Shown here: one piece after another, positions 6,673-13,811 of the stretch
How the letters are laid out: each line of letters begins with the position of its first letter
Position numbering within the stretch: the first letter of the stretch is position 1
NCBI RefSeq assembly: GCF_000211815.1
Contig: NZ_GL890838.1
Coordinates: forward strand, 1 to 16,692
Length of the DNA: 16,692 nucleotides
Source of the DNA: Moorena producens 3L
GTDB lineage: Bacteria > Cyanobacteriota > Cyanobacteriia > Cyanobacteriales > Coleofasciculaceae
Reading direction: 5' to 3'
Translations under genes and position numbers: made by a program
Notes under the pieces: generated by a model
Database searches by the model: none
What the model saw: only the letters and a program-made list of their open reading frames with translations
What the model was told of the DNA's origin: nothing

Positions 6673-6719
6673 CCCTACTCCCTACTCCCTACTCCCTACT
6701 CCCTACTCCCTACTCCCTA
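6673..6719. repeat. Heptamer tandem array CCCTACT
   Basis: Six full CCCTACT units and a partial seventh end seven bases before the preferred DUF1800 start. On the minus strand they read AGTAGGG, so the G-rich strand is the template. If translated from an upstream GTG they would give the low-complexity LLPTPYS peptide, which is unlikely to be real protein. Confidence 0.95.
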
Positions 6720-6725
6720 AAACCA

Positions 6726-8237
6726 ATGTATCTGGGAAAATTGAACCTTAAGCCGGTCTACTGGCTCTTAGGGCTAATCTTGGCAGTCATCCTCCTATGG
6801 GCACTACCCAAGCCCTGGCACGCTGCCAGTTTATCCACTGACCCGAAAGTATTGCATGTCCTCAATCGTGTTAGTTTTGGTCCTCGCCCTGGGGACATCG
6901 AACGGGTGAAATCCATGGGGGTTGATGCCTATATTCAGTCCCAGCTTTCCCCAGAATCTATCCCTGAACCGCCACAACTGAGGAAACAACTCAATAATTT
7001 AGAAACCCTGGAACTGAATCCAGTGGAGGTATGGAAAGGCTATGCACCACCACAAGGTAAAAAGAAACGGCAGCTGAGTCAGCAACAGCGCAAGCAGGCT
7101 CAAAAGCGATCGCAAATACCTAGGCAGCAGGGATTGGAAGCCCGTTTAATCAGAGCGATCGCTAGCCCTCAACAGCTTCAGGAAGTAATGGTAGACTTCT
7201 GGTTCAACCACTTCAATGTTTTTGATAGCAAGGGATTAAATCGGATCTGGGTTAGTTCCTTTGAACAAGATGCCATTAGACCCCATGCCCTTGGTCGTTT
7301 TCGGGATTTGTTAGGTGCTACAGCTCACCATCCCGCCATGCTTTTCTATTTAGACAACCACCAAAACACTGCACCAGGAAGTCCAGGAGCTCGTGGTCGA
7401 TACAAAGGGCTGAATGAAAACTATGCTCGGGAACTGATGGAACTCCACACCCTAGGAGTAGATGGTGGCTACACCCAAGAGGATGTAATTACCTTAGCGC
7501 GGATCTTGACTGGCTGGACTACTGACCGTGAGGGTAAGCACGGTGACAGTAGAGGATTTTATTTCCAAAGTAAGCGCCATGATTATAGTGATAAGATTTT
7601 GCTGGGTACACCGATTCCAGGTAGCGGCAGCCTAGAGGGAGAGCAAGCCCTAGATCTGCTGGCTCGTCATCCCTCCACCGCCCATTACATTAGCTACAAA
7701 TTAGCCCAGTACTTTGTAGCTGATCAGCCACCAGCAAAGCTAGTAGACACTCTAGCCCAACGCTTTTTGAAGACCGATGGGGATATTCGTAAGGTTCTAG
7801 AAACCCTATTTCAAAGCCCTGAATTTTGGGATACTCAGTATTACAACAGTAAATTTAAATCCCCCTATCACTACATCATCTCAGCAGTGCGAGCTACAGG
7901 CAGTAAAAAGCCCAAATGGAAAACCCTCTCTGGTATTATCCGTCAGCTAGGAATGCCCATCTACGGCTGCCCAACTCCCAATGGCTACAAAAACACTGAG
8001 AAGGCTTGGCTCAGTCCAGATGGGATGATTCGCCGGGTCAGCTTTGCCACTGCATTAGCCAATGGTAATTTCGAGCAGCGTCAACCTAAAGAAAAGCGTA
8101 AACCTGTAGATGCTGTCCAACTCAGGAAAACCCTAGCCAATCACTTTTCTGACCAAACCAAAGAAGTCATCAACACTAGTCCAGCCAAGCTACGAGCCGC
8201 CTTGATTTTAGGCAGTCCAGAAATGATGTATCGGTAG
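6726..8237 (+). CDS. DUF1800 family protein, membrane-anchored
   Basis: This protein matches DUF1800, a widespread family of unknown biochemical function often encoded beside DUF1501. The hallmark block is intact: NENYARELMELHTLGVDGGY followed by TQEDVITLARILTGWT, preceded by MVDFWFNHFNVF and the opening LHVLNRVSFGPRPGDI. Near the end lies the family segment LFQSPEFW. From the preferred ATG at 6726 the product is 503 residues with one hydrophobic helix near the N-terminus (PVYWLLGLILAVILLWALP), so the bulk is probably outside the cytoplasm. A GTG at 6645 would add 27 residues, mostly translated from the CCCTACT array, and is unlikely. There is no strong ribosome site. The DUF1501 gene follows in the same direction after a 453-base repeat-rich gap, so cotranscription is uncertain. 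Sure of family, not of function. Confidence 0.93.
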   Translation: MYLGKLNLKPVYWLLGLILAVILLWALPKPWHAASLSTDPKVLHVLNRVSFGPRPGDIERVKSMGVDAYIQSQLSPESIPEPPQLRKQLNNLETLELNPVEVWKGYAPPQGKKKRQLSQQQRKQAQKRSQIPRQQGLEARLIRAIASPQQLQEVMVDFWFNHFNVFDSKGLNRIWVSSFEQDAIRPHALGRFRDLLGATAHHPAMLFYLDNHQNTAPGSPGARGRYKGLNENYARELMELHTLGVDGGYTQEDVITLARILTGWTTDREGKHGDSRGFYFQSKRHDYSDKILLGTPIPGSGSLEGEQALDLLARHPSTAHYISYKLAQYFVADQPPAKLVDTLAQRFLKTDGDIRKVLETLFQSPEFWDTQYYNSKFKSPYHYIISAVRATGSKKPKWKTLSGIIRQLGMPIYGCPTPNGYKNTEKAWLSPDGMIRRVSFATALANGNFEQRQPKEKRKPVDAVQLRKTLANHFSDQTKEVINTSPAKLRAALILGSPEMMYR

Positions 8238-8244
8238 TATCTTA

Positions 8245-8328
8245 GGGAACAGGGAATAGGGAATAGGGAACAGGGAATAGGGAATAGGGAATAGGGAATA
8301 GGGAGTAGGGAGTAGGGAGTAGGGAGTA
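8245..8328. repeat. Heptamer tandem array GGGAATA/GGGAACA/GGGAGTA
   Basis: Twelve units run without interruption: mixed GGGAACA and GGGAATA, then a run of GGGAATA, then four GGGAGTA. It starts seven bases after the DUF1800 stop, so it would be in the 3' end of that mRNA with the G-rich strand as RNA. It is followed by the gcacctcat border. Confidence 0.95.
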
Positions 8329-8607
8329 GGGGTAAGAAAATTGACTGCACCTCATAAGTCTGAATAAGTCTGATAAACGCTATCTTTTTTGAAGAAAAAC
8401 TGATTAATTATGACTTGTTATTTAAAATTTTTAAATCAATGTTTAAGTTGAAATTTGCAATTTTTATATAAGCTATTTAGAGAATTGAAAAATAGCTCAT
8501 GAAACCAAATCCTGATTTATTATAATACCAAAAATTCCTTGAATCTCTTTCCTAACTCTTCCCAGATCCGCTGTTCCCAGATCCGCTGTTCCCTCTTCTT
8601 TATTACC

Positions 8608-8642
8608 GATTCCCGATTCCCGATTCCCGATTCCCGATTCCC
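8608..8642. repeat. Heptamer tandem array GATTCCC
   Basis: Five GATTCCC units lie about 50 bases before the DUF1501 start. On the minus strand they read GGGAATC, one of the variants found in the array at 1351-1426. Confidence 0.92.
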
Positions 8643-8690
8643 TAAAAAAATCTACCTCACCTCATTGAAAACCGCTAGATAAAACCAACA

Positions 8691-9920
8691 ATGAAAAGAC
8701 GCAAATTATTAAAACAAGCTAGCTTCCTAACTGCTGGGGGAATGATCTCTATGGGGAGTTGGGTAGCCAGAGGATTAGCAAATACAGCAAATGCTAATCA
8801 CCGTAAGCGACTGATTGTTATTTTCCTGCGGGGTGGCATAGATGGACTGAATGTAGTTGTGCCATACCAAGACGCTGATTACTACCAAGCGCGACCGAGA
8901 ATTGCGATTCCTCGCACCGGGGAAAAAGGGGGAGTCTTGGATTTAGATGGTTACTTTGGCTTACATCCAGCTCTAGCTGATCTGATGCCTCTTTGGAAAC
9001 AGAAAAGTTTAGCCTTTGTTCACGCCAGTGGTTCACCAGACTCCACTCGCTCCCATTTCGATGCTCAGGATTACATGGAAAGTGGCACCCCAGGGATTAA
9101 GAGTACAGATGATGGCTGGATGAATCGACTATTAGGGACAATTCCCAAGGAAATACCAACTCAAGCGGTGAATATGGGCACAACAACGCCACGGATTCTA
9201 TCCGGTCAGATGCCAGTGGCTAATTTACCGATGGGGAGAAATTATAATCACAAGCTGCCTGTAGACCGTCCCCAAATTGATGCTGCTTTTGATCAGCTCT
9301 ATCGTGGTAATGATGCGATTAATCTAGCTTATCAGGAAGGAAGTGAAGCACGGAAGATACTGCTGGCTGAGCTAAAGGAAGAAATGATGGCAGCTAACCG
9401 GGGAGCACGACCTTCCTCTAAATTTGTTGGTGATAGCCGCAAATTAGCCAAGCTGATGGTGGGGGATGCTAAGACCCAACTGGCATTTTTGGCCTTAGGT
9501 GGCTGGGATACCCATGTTAACCAGGGCCGTAGTCAAGGACAGCTGGCTCGAAAACTTAAGCCTCTCGGACTTGGGTTGGCTACTCTAGTCAAAGCCTTAG
9601 AACCGATTTATGCCGATACTGTGATTGTGGTGATGTCAGAATTTGGCCGTACCCTGGCAGAGAATGGTAACAAGGGTACTGACCATGGACACGGGAATGT
9701 GATCTGGGTCTTGGGTGGAGGAGTTCGCGGTGGTAAGGTCTATGGAGAGTGGCCCGGTTTGGCTGAATCCCAGTTGTATGAAAAACGGGACTTAGCAGTA
9801 ACTACGGATTTTCGTGACGTGCTGATGCCTGTGCTCAGGGAACATATGGAGATTGGAGACTCGAATTTAGCCCAAATCTTTCCTGGTTTTAGGTCTAATC
9901 AGAATCTGGGGCTTCTGTAG
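8691..9920 (+). CDS. DUF1501 family protein with Tat-like signal
   Basis: This 409-residue protein matches DUF1501, a family placed in the alkaline-phosphatase/sulfatase fold superfamily but without an agreed substrate. It starts with KRRKLLK and a hydrophobic stretch ending near NTANA, a Tat-like export signal, so it is probably exported folded. Family motifs in order: IFLRGGIDGLN (44-54), FGLHPAL (89-95), HASGSPDSTRSHFDAQDYM (111-129), LGGWDTHVNQG (269-279), MSEFGRTLAENG (315-326), GTDHGHGNVIWVLGGG (329-344) and GKVYGEWPG (348-356). The D51, D273/H275 and D331/H332/H334 residues are candidate metal or catalytic positions by family comparison. Length is near the family norm and the ATG at 8691 fits the signal. 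DUF1800 and DUF1501 genes are paired in many phyla, suggesting that the products work together outside the cytoplasm; what they do is unknown. Confidence 0.94.
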   Translation: MKRRKLLKQASFLTAGGMISMGSWVARGLANTANANHRKRLIVIFLRGGIDGLNVVVPYQDADYYQARPRIAIPRTGEKGGVLDLDGYFGLHPALADLMPLWKQKSLAFVHASGSPDSTRSHFDAQDYMESGTPGIKSTDDGWMNRLLGTIPKEIPTQAVNMGTTTPRILSGQMPVANLPMGRNYNHKLPVDRPQIDAAFDQLYRGNDAINLAYQEGSEARKILLAELKEEMMAANRGARPSSKFVGDSRKLAKLMVGDAKTQLAFLALGGWDTHVNQGRSQGQLARKLKPLGLGLATLVKALEPIYADTVIVVMSEFGRTLAENGNKGTDHGHGNVIWVLGGGVRGGKVYGEWPGLAESQLYEKRDLAVTTDFRDVLMPVLREHMEIGDSNLAQIFPGFRSNQNLGLL

Positions 9921-9957
9921 GGAAACAGAAGTGTCGGGGGAGGGGAGTGCGATCGCA

Positions 9958-10007
9958 CCTCAAGCAGCGTCGGCAATGCCTATAGCGTGACCTAAGGTCA
10001 ATCGCGT
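9958..10007. repeat. Dispersed block, copy A
   Basis: The block cctcaagcagcgtcggcaat continues with gcctatagcgtgacctaaggtcaatcgcg. Copy B at 10264-10315 differs by one base or so over this length, and the inverted sequence occurs at about 6350-6385. Confidence 0.75.
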
Positions 10008-10103
10008 TTTAGTTGATGCCTCGACAAACAGTGCGATCGCGAAGCGTGACCAAAGGTCAATCGCTTTTTAGTTATAGCAGTCGAAGTAAAGCTTAAGACA
10101 TCT

Positions 10104-10162
10104 TCTGCTCCCTGCTCCGAACGCGCCCCGCGTGGCCTACGGCCTCAGTCCCTGCTCCCTTT
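10104..10162. repeat. CTGCTCC heptamers split by a GTGGCCTACGGCC module
   Basis: Two CTGCTCC-type units are followed by gaacgcgccccgcgtggcct and acggcctcag, after which tccctgctccc resumes the heptamer pattern. The module therefore appears to have landed inside an older heptamer array. The gaacgcgccccgcgt part is repeated at 15966-15980. Confidence 0.7.
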
Positions 10163-10263
10163 CAACCAAAAGACTATGTCCTAAACTATACTTCCCTTGC
10201 TATAAAACCTCGACAAAGACTTCGTACGCTTTTTAGTGAAGCCTCGACAAAGAGTGCGTTCGC

Positions 10264-10315
10264 ACCTCAAGCAGCGTCGGCAATGCCTATAGCGTGACCA
10301 AAGGTCAATCGCTTT
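10264..10315. repeat. Dispersed block, copy B
   Basis: This is a near-identical copy of the block at 9958-10007, in the same orientation and 306 bases away, with gtgaccaaagg where copy A has gtgacctaagg. Confidence 0.75.
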
Positions 10316-10350
10316 TTAACTGGAGTTTAGACTAACTGGGGTTTCCCAAG

Positions 10351-10552
10351 AATGCGATCGCTAATCCAGAATGCGATCGCTAATCCAGAATGCGATCGCT
10401 AATCCAGAATGCGATCGCTAATCCAGAATGCGATCGCTAATCCAGAATGCGATCGCTAATCTAGAATGCGATCGCTAATCTAGAATGCGATCGCTAATCT
10501 AGAATGCGATCGCTAATCTAGAATGCGATCGCTAATCTAGAATGCGATCGCT
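10351..10552. repeat. 19-bp tandem array, each unit with one HIP1 site
   Basis: Ten complete 19-base units (aatgcgatcgctaatccag and a variant ending tctag) and a partial eleventh run without spacers. The first five units end in CCAG, the next five in CTAG; otherwise they are identical. Each holds the octamer GCGATCGC, giving eleven sites in about 200 bases. Identity among units implies recent expansion in two steps. The lack of variable spacers excludes CRISPR. Iteron-like spacing is noted, but no replication gene is near. Confidence 0.97.
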
Positions 10553-10625
10553 CACCCAAGCAATAGTGTGCTCTGAGGGGGTTCCCTGGTCGCCCGAGGC
10601 TTTGTGAGTCACGACTATGGTCGTC
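10553..10625. other. Short unique stretch before the IS1-type element
   Basis: This 73-base segment between the tandem array and the left end of the IS1-type element has no recognisable feature. Confidence 0.4.
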
Positions 10626-11534
10626 CGGTAGTGCATCAGCAAAGTGTGGGTATGCCGCGCAAGTCATTCCAACTCCAAGGGGCGATCGCTAACCCAGACC
10701 TTTGTGCCGCCGTATTGCCAAAGCGACTATGAACCCAAATCCAATTGAAATAGCTGACTACCAACCTTACTGTTGCCAAGGTCTGCTCCCAGACCTTGGC
10801 AAATTTATTCTGTCGCCGATGCCCGAGACCCGTCTGCTGTCGGACAATCCCGTTAGTTCGCTCTAGTTGTTGGGTCTGCTCTTTACCGATGATGTGTCTT
10901 ACTTGTGGAGGTAAAACTCGCGCTATATCCACCCCAATCATCAGTACGCCATTGTTGACAATCGGTTTTTCCTTCTGTATTCACTATTAATTCTTCGATG
11001 AATTGGTCAGTATGTTTACCTACTCTAGCTGCCAGAATTAAGCCCCTTGATGATGCTTGAGTCATTCCAATCCAACAGTCTCCTTCTTTCAATTCATTGG
11101 ACTGACAGCGAAATTGTTTTTTTGGACAAATGACCAAAATTCATCACCGCTGATTTGTGAGGTTTCAATCTTCTGTACACGGGCATTATGAATCATTTGT
11201 CCAATCACCGTAGCTGCTCGCAGCAGGCGTTCCTACCGTATTGTAGGCGAGATTAGTCGTCCGACTGACTCCTCTCAAACTACTTCCCTCTGCATGAGCC
11301 TGTAGAACCGTGTGAATTGTTTCGGGTTCAATTTTTCGGCGATAGTAAAGAGTATCAAAAGTAGAAGTGAACGTTTGTTGGCACACTCGACAGTAGTACC
11401 GTTGGCTTCCCTTACTAGTTTTGACCTGTTTATGGGTCTTATGATGACCCCATAGATGGCATTCCATCATTCATAGGACTATTTTTGGACAAGATTCATC
11501 TTACCACTCCCACACTTCCGCATAGGCACTACCG
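10626..11534 (-). mobile_element. Decayed IS1-family insertion sequence
   Basis: The element is about 909 bases. Both ends read inward as CGGTAGTGC, then seven or eight variable bases, then AAGTGTGGG, so the terminal inverted repeats are about 25 bases. Between them lies a broken IS1-type transposase on the minus strand. I see no target duplication at the edges (left flank ends atggtcgtc, right flank begins aattttgct), consistent with an old insertion or later rearrangement. Such elements are common in large cyanobacterial genomes. Confidence 0.8.
10636..11470 (-). pseudogene. IS1-family transposase, three frame breaks
   Basis: Joining frames gives an almost complete IS1-type transposase. 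Frame one (from 11470) has the zinc-binding head, with CHLWGHHKTH, QRYYCRVCQQTF, TLYYRRK and AHAEGSSLRG, up to NLAYNTV. A break at about 11227-11234 leads to LLRAATVIGQMIHNARVQK and SGDEFWSFVQK. A second break at the A7C run near 11116-11122 leads to QFRCQSNELKEGDCWIGM, GLILAARVGKHTDQFIEEL and TDDWGGY. A third near 10925 leads to ARVLPPQVRHIIGK, QLERTNGIVRQQTG and the C-terminal VVSYFNWIWVHSRF. The catalytic acidic residues of the DDE domain can be placed in these pieces. The second break resembles the slippery site used by IS1 for programmed -1 frameshifting, but the other two breaks look like decay. The terminal stop codon lies inside the left inverted repeat. Confidence 0.88.
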
Positions 11535-11539
11535 AATTT

Positions 11540-11770
11540 TGCTCATGGGGTGCAACAAGTTTGTGGAGAGCAAGTGCGGGGGTCGGTGATTGAGCGAACA
11601 TCAAAGGAATTTGAAACATTACCAAAACGATGGATCCTCGAACGGACATAAGGCTTGCTGAATCGATTTCGGCGTTTGAGCTGCATATTATGAATTGTAC
11701 ACAACCATTGCGTGAAGGGATGATTTACGGGGAGCTGATTCGTTTAATGACTCGCCGACTGGCTTGTTAA
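11540..11770 (+). pseudogene. Remnant of an IS5-type transposase, C-terminal end
   Basis: The plus strand carries the end of a DDE transposase in three frames. From 11586 it reads VIERTSKEFETLPKRWILERT, then an in-frame stop, then GLLNRFRRLS; after a frame change YYELYTTIA; after another, MIYGELIRLMTRRLAC and a stop at 11768. The pattern RWxxERTFxxLNRxRRLSxxYE followed by AMIxxAMIRLMxRRL is the standard C-terminus of cyanobacterial IS5-group transposases. No N-terminal part is seen; the IS1-type element lies just to the left and may have replaced or split it. Confidence 0.7.
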
Positions 11771-11836
11771 GGTTTTGTTTACAAATCAGCTCTTACTAGA
11801 CGATCCTTCTCCCCTGATCTTGTGTCTTATCCAAGA

Positions 11837-12985
11837 TTAGGATAGGCAGCAGTCTGAAATAATCCGGAAAATGTCTGAAGCAACCCGCTCCCAACCATAA
11901 TACTTTTCACCCAGATGGCGTCCGTATCGACCCATTTGTTCAGCTAACTCTCTATTGGACAGTAAATAGTTAATTGCTCCTGCAAAGGCATCGGGATTCT
12001 CATAGTCACTGATCAAGAGACCGTTCATATCTGGGATGACTACTTCTGGGTTTCCTCCTCGCATTGTGGTAACTATACAAAGACCTGTTGCCATTGCTTC
12101 ATAATGAACTCGTGCTAAAGGTTCTTGCCATTGAGATGCACAAACAAAGATGTCACCCATGAGGAAGTACTTCTGGACTTTTGCAGGTGGAATAAAGCCA
12201 GTAAAGTAAATTGATTCTTCATAGGTTTTTCCTTGTTCTTTCAGTTGACGAACATATTTATTTTCCTCGTTATGGCCGTACCATTTGCTACCCACCATAA
12301 GAAGAAATGTTGATGGGTGTTGTTCTAGAATTTGGGGTAGGGCAGAAATCAGGATATGGGGTCCTTTCTTAATACTTAATCGACCTACATAGACAACGAT
12401 TTTGCGATCGGTCAATCTGTGAGAACTTAGCAATTTTTGGCGACGTCTAGATCCTTCCGGTGACCATCGGGACTGAAACTTCTCTAAGTCAACGCCTGCA
12501 TGTACGGGGTGAAGTTTATGTCGGTATTCAGGGAAGAGATCGGCAATTCCATCAGCAATAAATTTGCTGACTGTTATGACTCCTCTAACCTTCTCTAGAC
12601 AACTCTTAGCAACCTCAGGTTTAATCTTGTCCTCATGAAACATTTCATTGTGCATGCTCAGGATAAACTGACTACTAGGGCTAGCAGCAGCAATAGAGGG
12701 TAAGTATTTAGGGCGATTGTAAAGAATGACTAAATCGAACCTTTCCTCAGCTGCAAATTTAGCAGCTGCTTGGTAGTAAGCCTCAATATCACCTGTCGGG
12801 AAGCGCTGGTAGCTGACTCCATTCAGCACATGTTGATTGGGCAAATCTGAATCAGTGACAGAAAAAACACTAACGTCATGAAACTTGCTTAGATAAGGTA
12901 GTATTCCGTCAATATAAGTCTGGATTGCACCTCCTCGAATACATGGAACAGGAAGCTTCTCAGTGCAGATTAAGAGGATCCTCAC
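11837..12985 (-). CDS. Glycosyltransferase family 4 (GT-B)
   Basis: This is a retaining GT4 glycosyltransferase, moving a sugar from a nucleotide donor onto a glycan, lipid or similar acceptor at the cytoplasmic membrane face. Numbered from a TTG at 13009, the N-terminal domain starts RILLICTEKLPVPCIRGGAIQ, with the glycine-rich acceptor loop GGAIQ. The domain switch comes near residue 200. The donor domain has IVVYVGRLSIKKG, with R210 and K215 that usually contact the donor phosphates, and the E-x7-E motif E296PLARVHYE304, followed by AMATGLCIVTT. I prefer the GTG at 12985, which gives 382 residues and has GAGG eight bases upstream. The TTG frame adds eight residues. The gene is complete but isolated between broken insertion sequences, with no other sugar genes nearby, so acceptor and pathway are unknown. 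It may have arrived by transfer. Confidence 0.9.
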   Translation of the reverse strand: MRILLICTEKLPVPCIRGGAIQTYIDGILPYLSKFHDVSVFSVTDSDLPNQHVLNGVSYQRFPTGDIEAYYQAAAKFAAEERFDLVILYNRPKYLPSIAAASPSSQFILSMHNEMFHEDKIKPEVAKSCLEKVRGVITVSKFIADGIADLFPEYRHKLHPVHAGVDLEKFQSRWSPEGSRRRQKLLSSHRLTDRKIVVYVGRLSIKKGPHILISALPQILEQHPSTFLLMVGSKWYGHNEENKYVRQLKEQGKTYEESIYFTGFIPPAKVQKYFLMGDIFVCASQWQEPLARVHYEAMATGLCIVTTMRGGNPEVVIPDMNGLLISDYENPDAFAGAINYLLSNRELAEQMGRYGRHLGEKYYGWERVASDIFRIISDCCLS

Positions 12986-13156
12986 TACTTTGACCTCATA
13001 ACTTCTCAAATTTGATTACTTTTCTCTGACGACATGATTACTCAGCTATTTGCTGTCCTTAATTTAGGGGTATTGCAAACCTGGTTTTCAGTTCGCTTAG
13101 AGTGGTAGCTTGGTTAGACGTTGGACACAACGACTTCTTCACCAAACTTAGTGGTG

Positions 13157-13257
13157 ACGGGAGCATCCCATTTTGGAAACAATATTACCCAAAGCAACGA
13201 TATTTCAAGGGTTTCAGCCCCCTAAAAAGAGCTAACGTGCCAAATTGGGATGCTCCC
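13157..13257. mobile_element. MITE-like element, copy A
   Basis: The 99-base core (13159-13257) begins gggagcatccca and ends with its exact complement tgggatgctccc; the arms extend with one mismatch to about 18 bases (adding tttgg). The sequence is base-for-base identical to copy B at 15266-15364 when that is inverted. It has no coding role of its own, although a frame open through it would read SIPFWKQYYPKQRYFKGFS. Identity of copies implies recent movement or a gene-conversion event. Confidence 0.88.
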
Positions 13258-13811
13258 GTGGTGACTGCTGATAGCGGGACGCAATCTGCAACCTGATTTT
13301 GGGTTTTGTCGAACATCCAAACCTTGAGATCAATCAATGCTTACTAATCCATAATACAGTGTGTTTGATTTTTTTACACGCTAAATATGGATTTTATTGC
13401 CTTGATTCTCAATGTTATTGTGCCCCCAATGATTTTAGATCACGACTTACCTAAAGACACCAGATATCGATTAGATTCTGAGCAGAATCAATTCATAACT
13501 AAAGAAGGTTTTTTAAGTTCTTTAGTTAAATATGAAGATAAACTTTGGTTCTTAATTTTATCAACTGTACATTGATTCAAGTAAGCTAGTATTTTCAGGA
13601 AATTCCACACCAAAATAGCACAAGCAATAGGATTTATTTGCAGGGTAATCGCATTTAAATTTGTCAACTGGGTATCAAAAACCTAGGACAGTTTTAAATC
13701 ATACCTTAATCCCTTCTTCGGCTCATGAAAGCGTCATAAAGAGTTGGCACAATAGGTATGATTATTGGCAGGGTAAGGACGTGCTTCGTAGTAGTTTCCT
13801 CTGGCTCTATG
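13258..13811. other. Region without recognised genes between MITE copy A and the ISAs1-type element
   Basis: About 550 AT-rich bases. The only frame of note is the 62-codon one at 13387-13575, listed separately. A TTG-initiated frame from 13661 overlaps the ISAs1 relic on the opposite strand and has no familiar motif. I see no repeats, RNA genes or terminators here. Confidence 0.5.
13387..13575 (+). CDS. Possible small protein, 62 residues, unrecognised
   Basis: The frame opens with ATG and a hydrophobic start (MDFIALILNVIVPPMIL), followed by a polar section (DLPKDTRYRLDSEQNQF) and ends LWFLILSTVH. There is no ribosome site and no neighbour on this strand. It could be a fragment of a gene lost to insertions, or chance. 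Reported with low confidence because it is the only reasonable frame in this stretch. Confidence 0.25.
   Translation: MDFIALILNVIVPPMILDHDLPKDTRYRLDSEQNQFITKEGFLSSLVKYEDKLWFLILSTVH

Larger units (their letters stand above)
8238..8690. other. Repeat-rich spacer between DUF1800 and DUF1501 genes
   Basis: The spacer holds two heptamer arrays (8245-8328 and 8608-8642), the border word gcacctcat (8347-8355), and a duplicated agatccgctgttccc near 8563-8592. Between 8370 and 8550 is AT-rich sequence that may hold the DUF1501 promoter, but I see no convincing -35/-10 pair. No gene is supported: a minus-strand frame at 8141-8350 is only the translated array. Confidence 0.6.
9921..10350. other. Repeat mosaic after the DUF1501 gene
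   Basis: No gene is visible. The region carries two near copies of a block reading cctcaagcagcgtcggcaat, gcctatagcgtgacc and aaggtcaatcgc (9958-10007 and 10264-10315). Two related cctcgacaaa...gtgcg segments begin at about 10019 and 10242. It also holds CTGCTCC heptamers interrupted by a module (10104-10162) and several HIP1 sites. Confidence 0.65.

Noticed and set aside
6645..6725. Upstream GTG start for the DUF1800 gene
   Set aside because: The extra 27 residues are mainly the CCCTACT repeat translated; the ATG at 6726 directly precedes a normal membrane anchor.
8141..8350. Minus-strand frame overlapping the DUF1800 3' end
   Set aside because: Most of the product is the heptamer array read as LLPIPYS-type repeats, and the rest is antisense to a confident gene.
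10351..10552. CRISPR-like array of short direct repeats
   Set aside because: The 19-base units are directly adjacent with no unique spacers and contain HIP1 palindromes; no cas genes are present.
10351..10552. Plasmid-type iteron origin
   Set aside because: Iteron spacing is similar, but there is no replication initiator gene, DnaA-box cluster or AT-rich unwinding region beside it.
13102..13296. Plus-strand frame through MITE copy A
   Set aside because: The frame is open because the MITE happens to be open; the same peptide appears from the inverted copy at 15179-15427, so it is repeat-derived.
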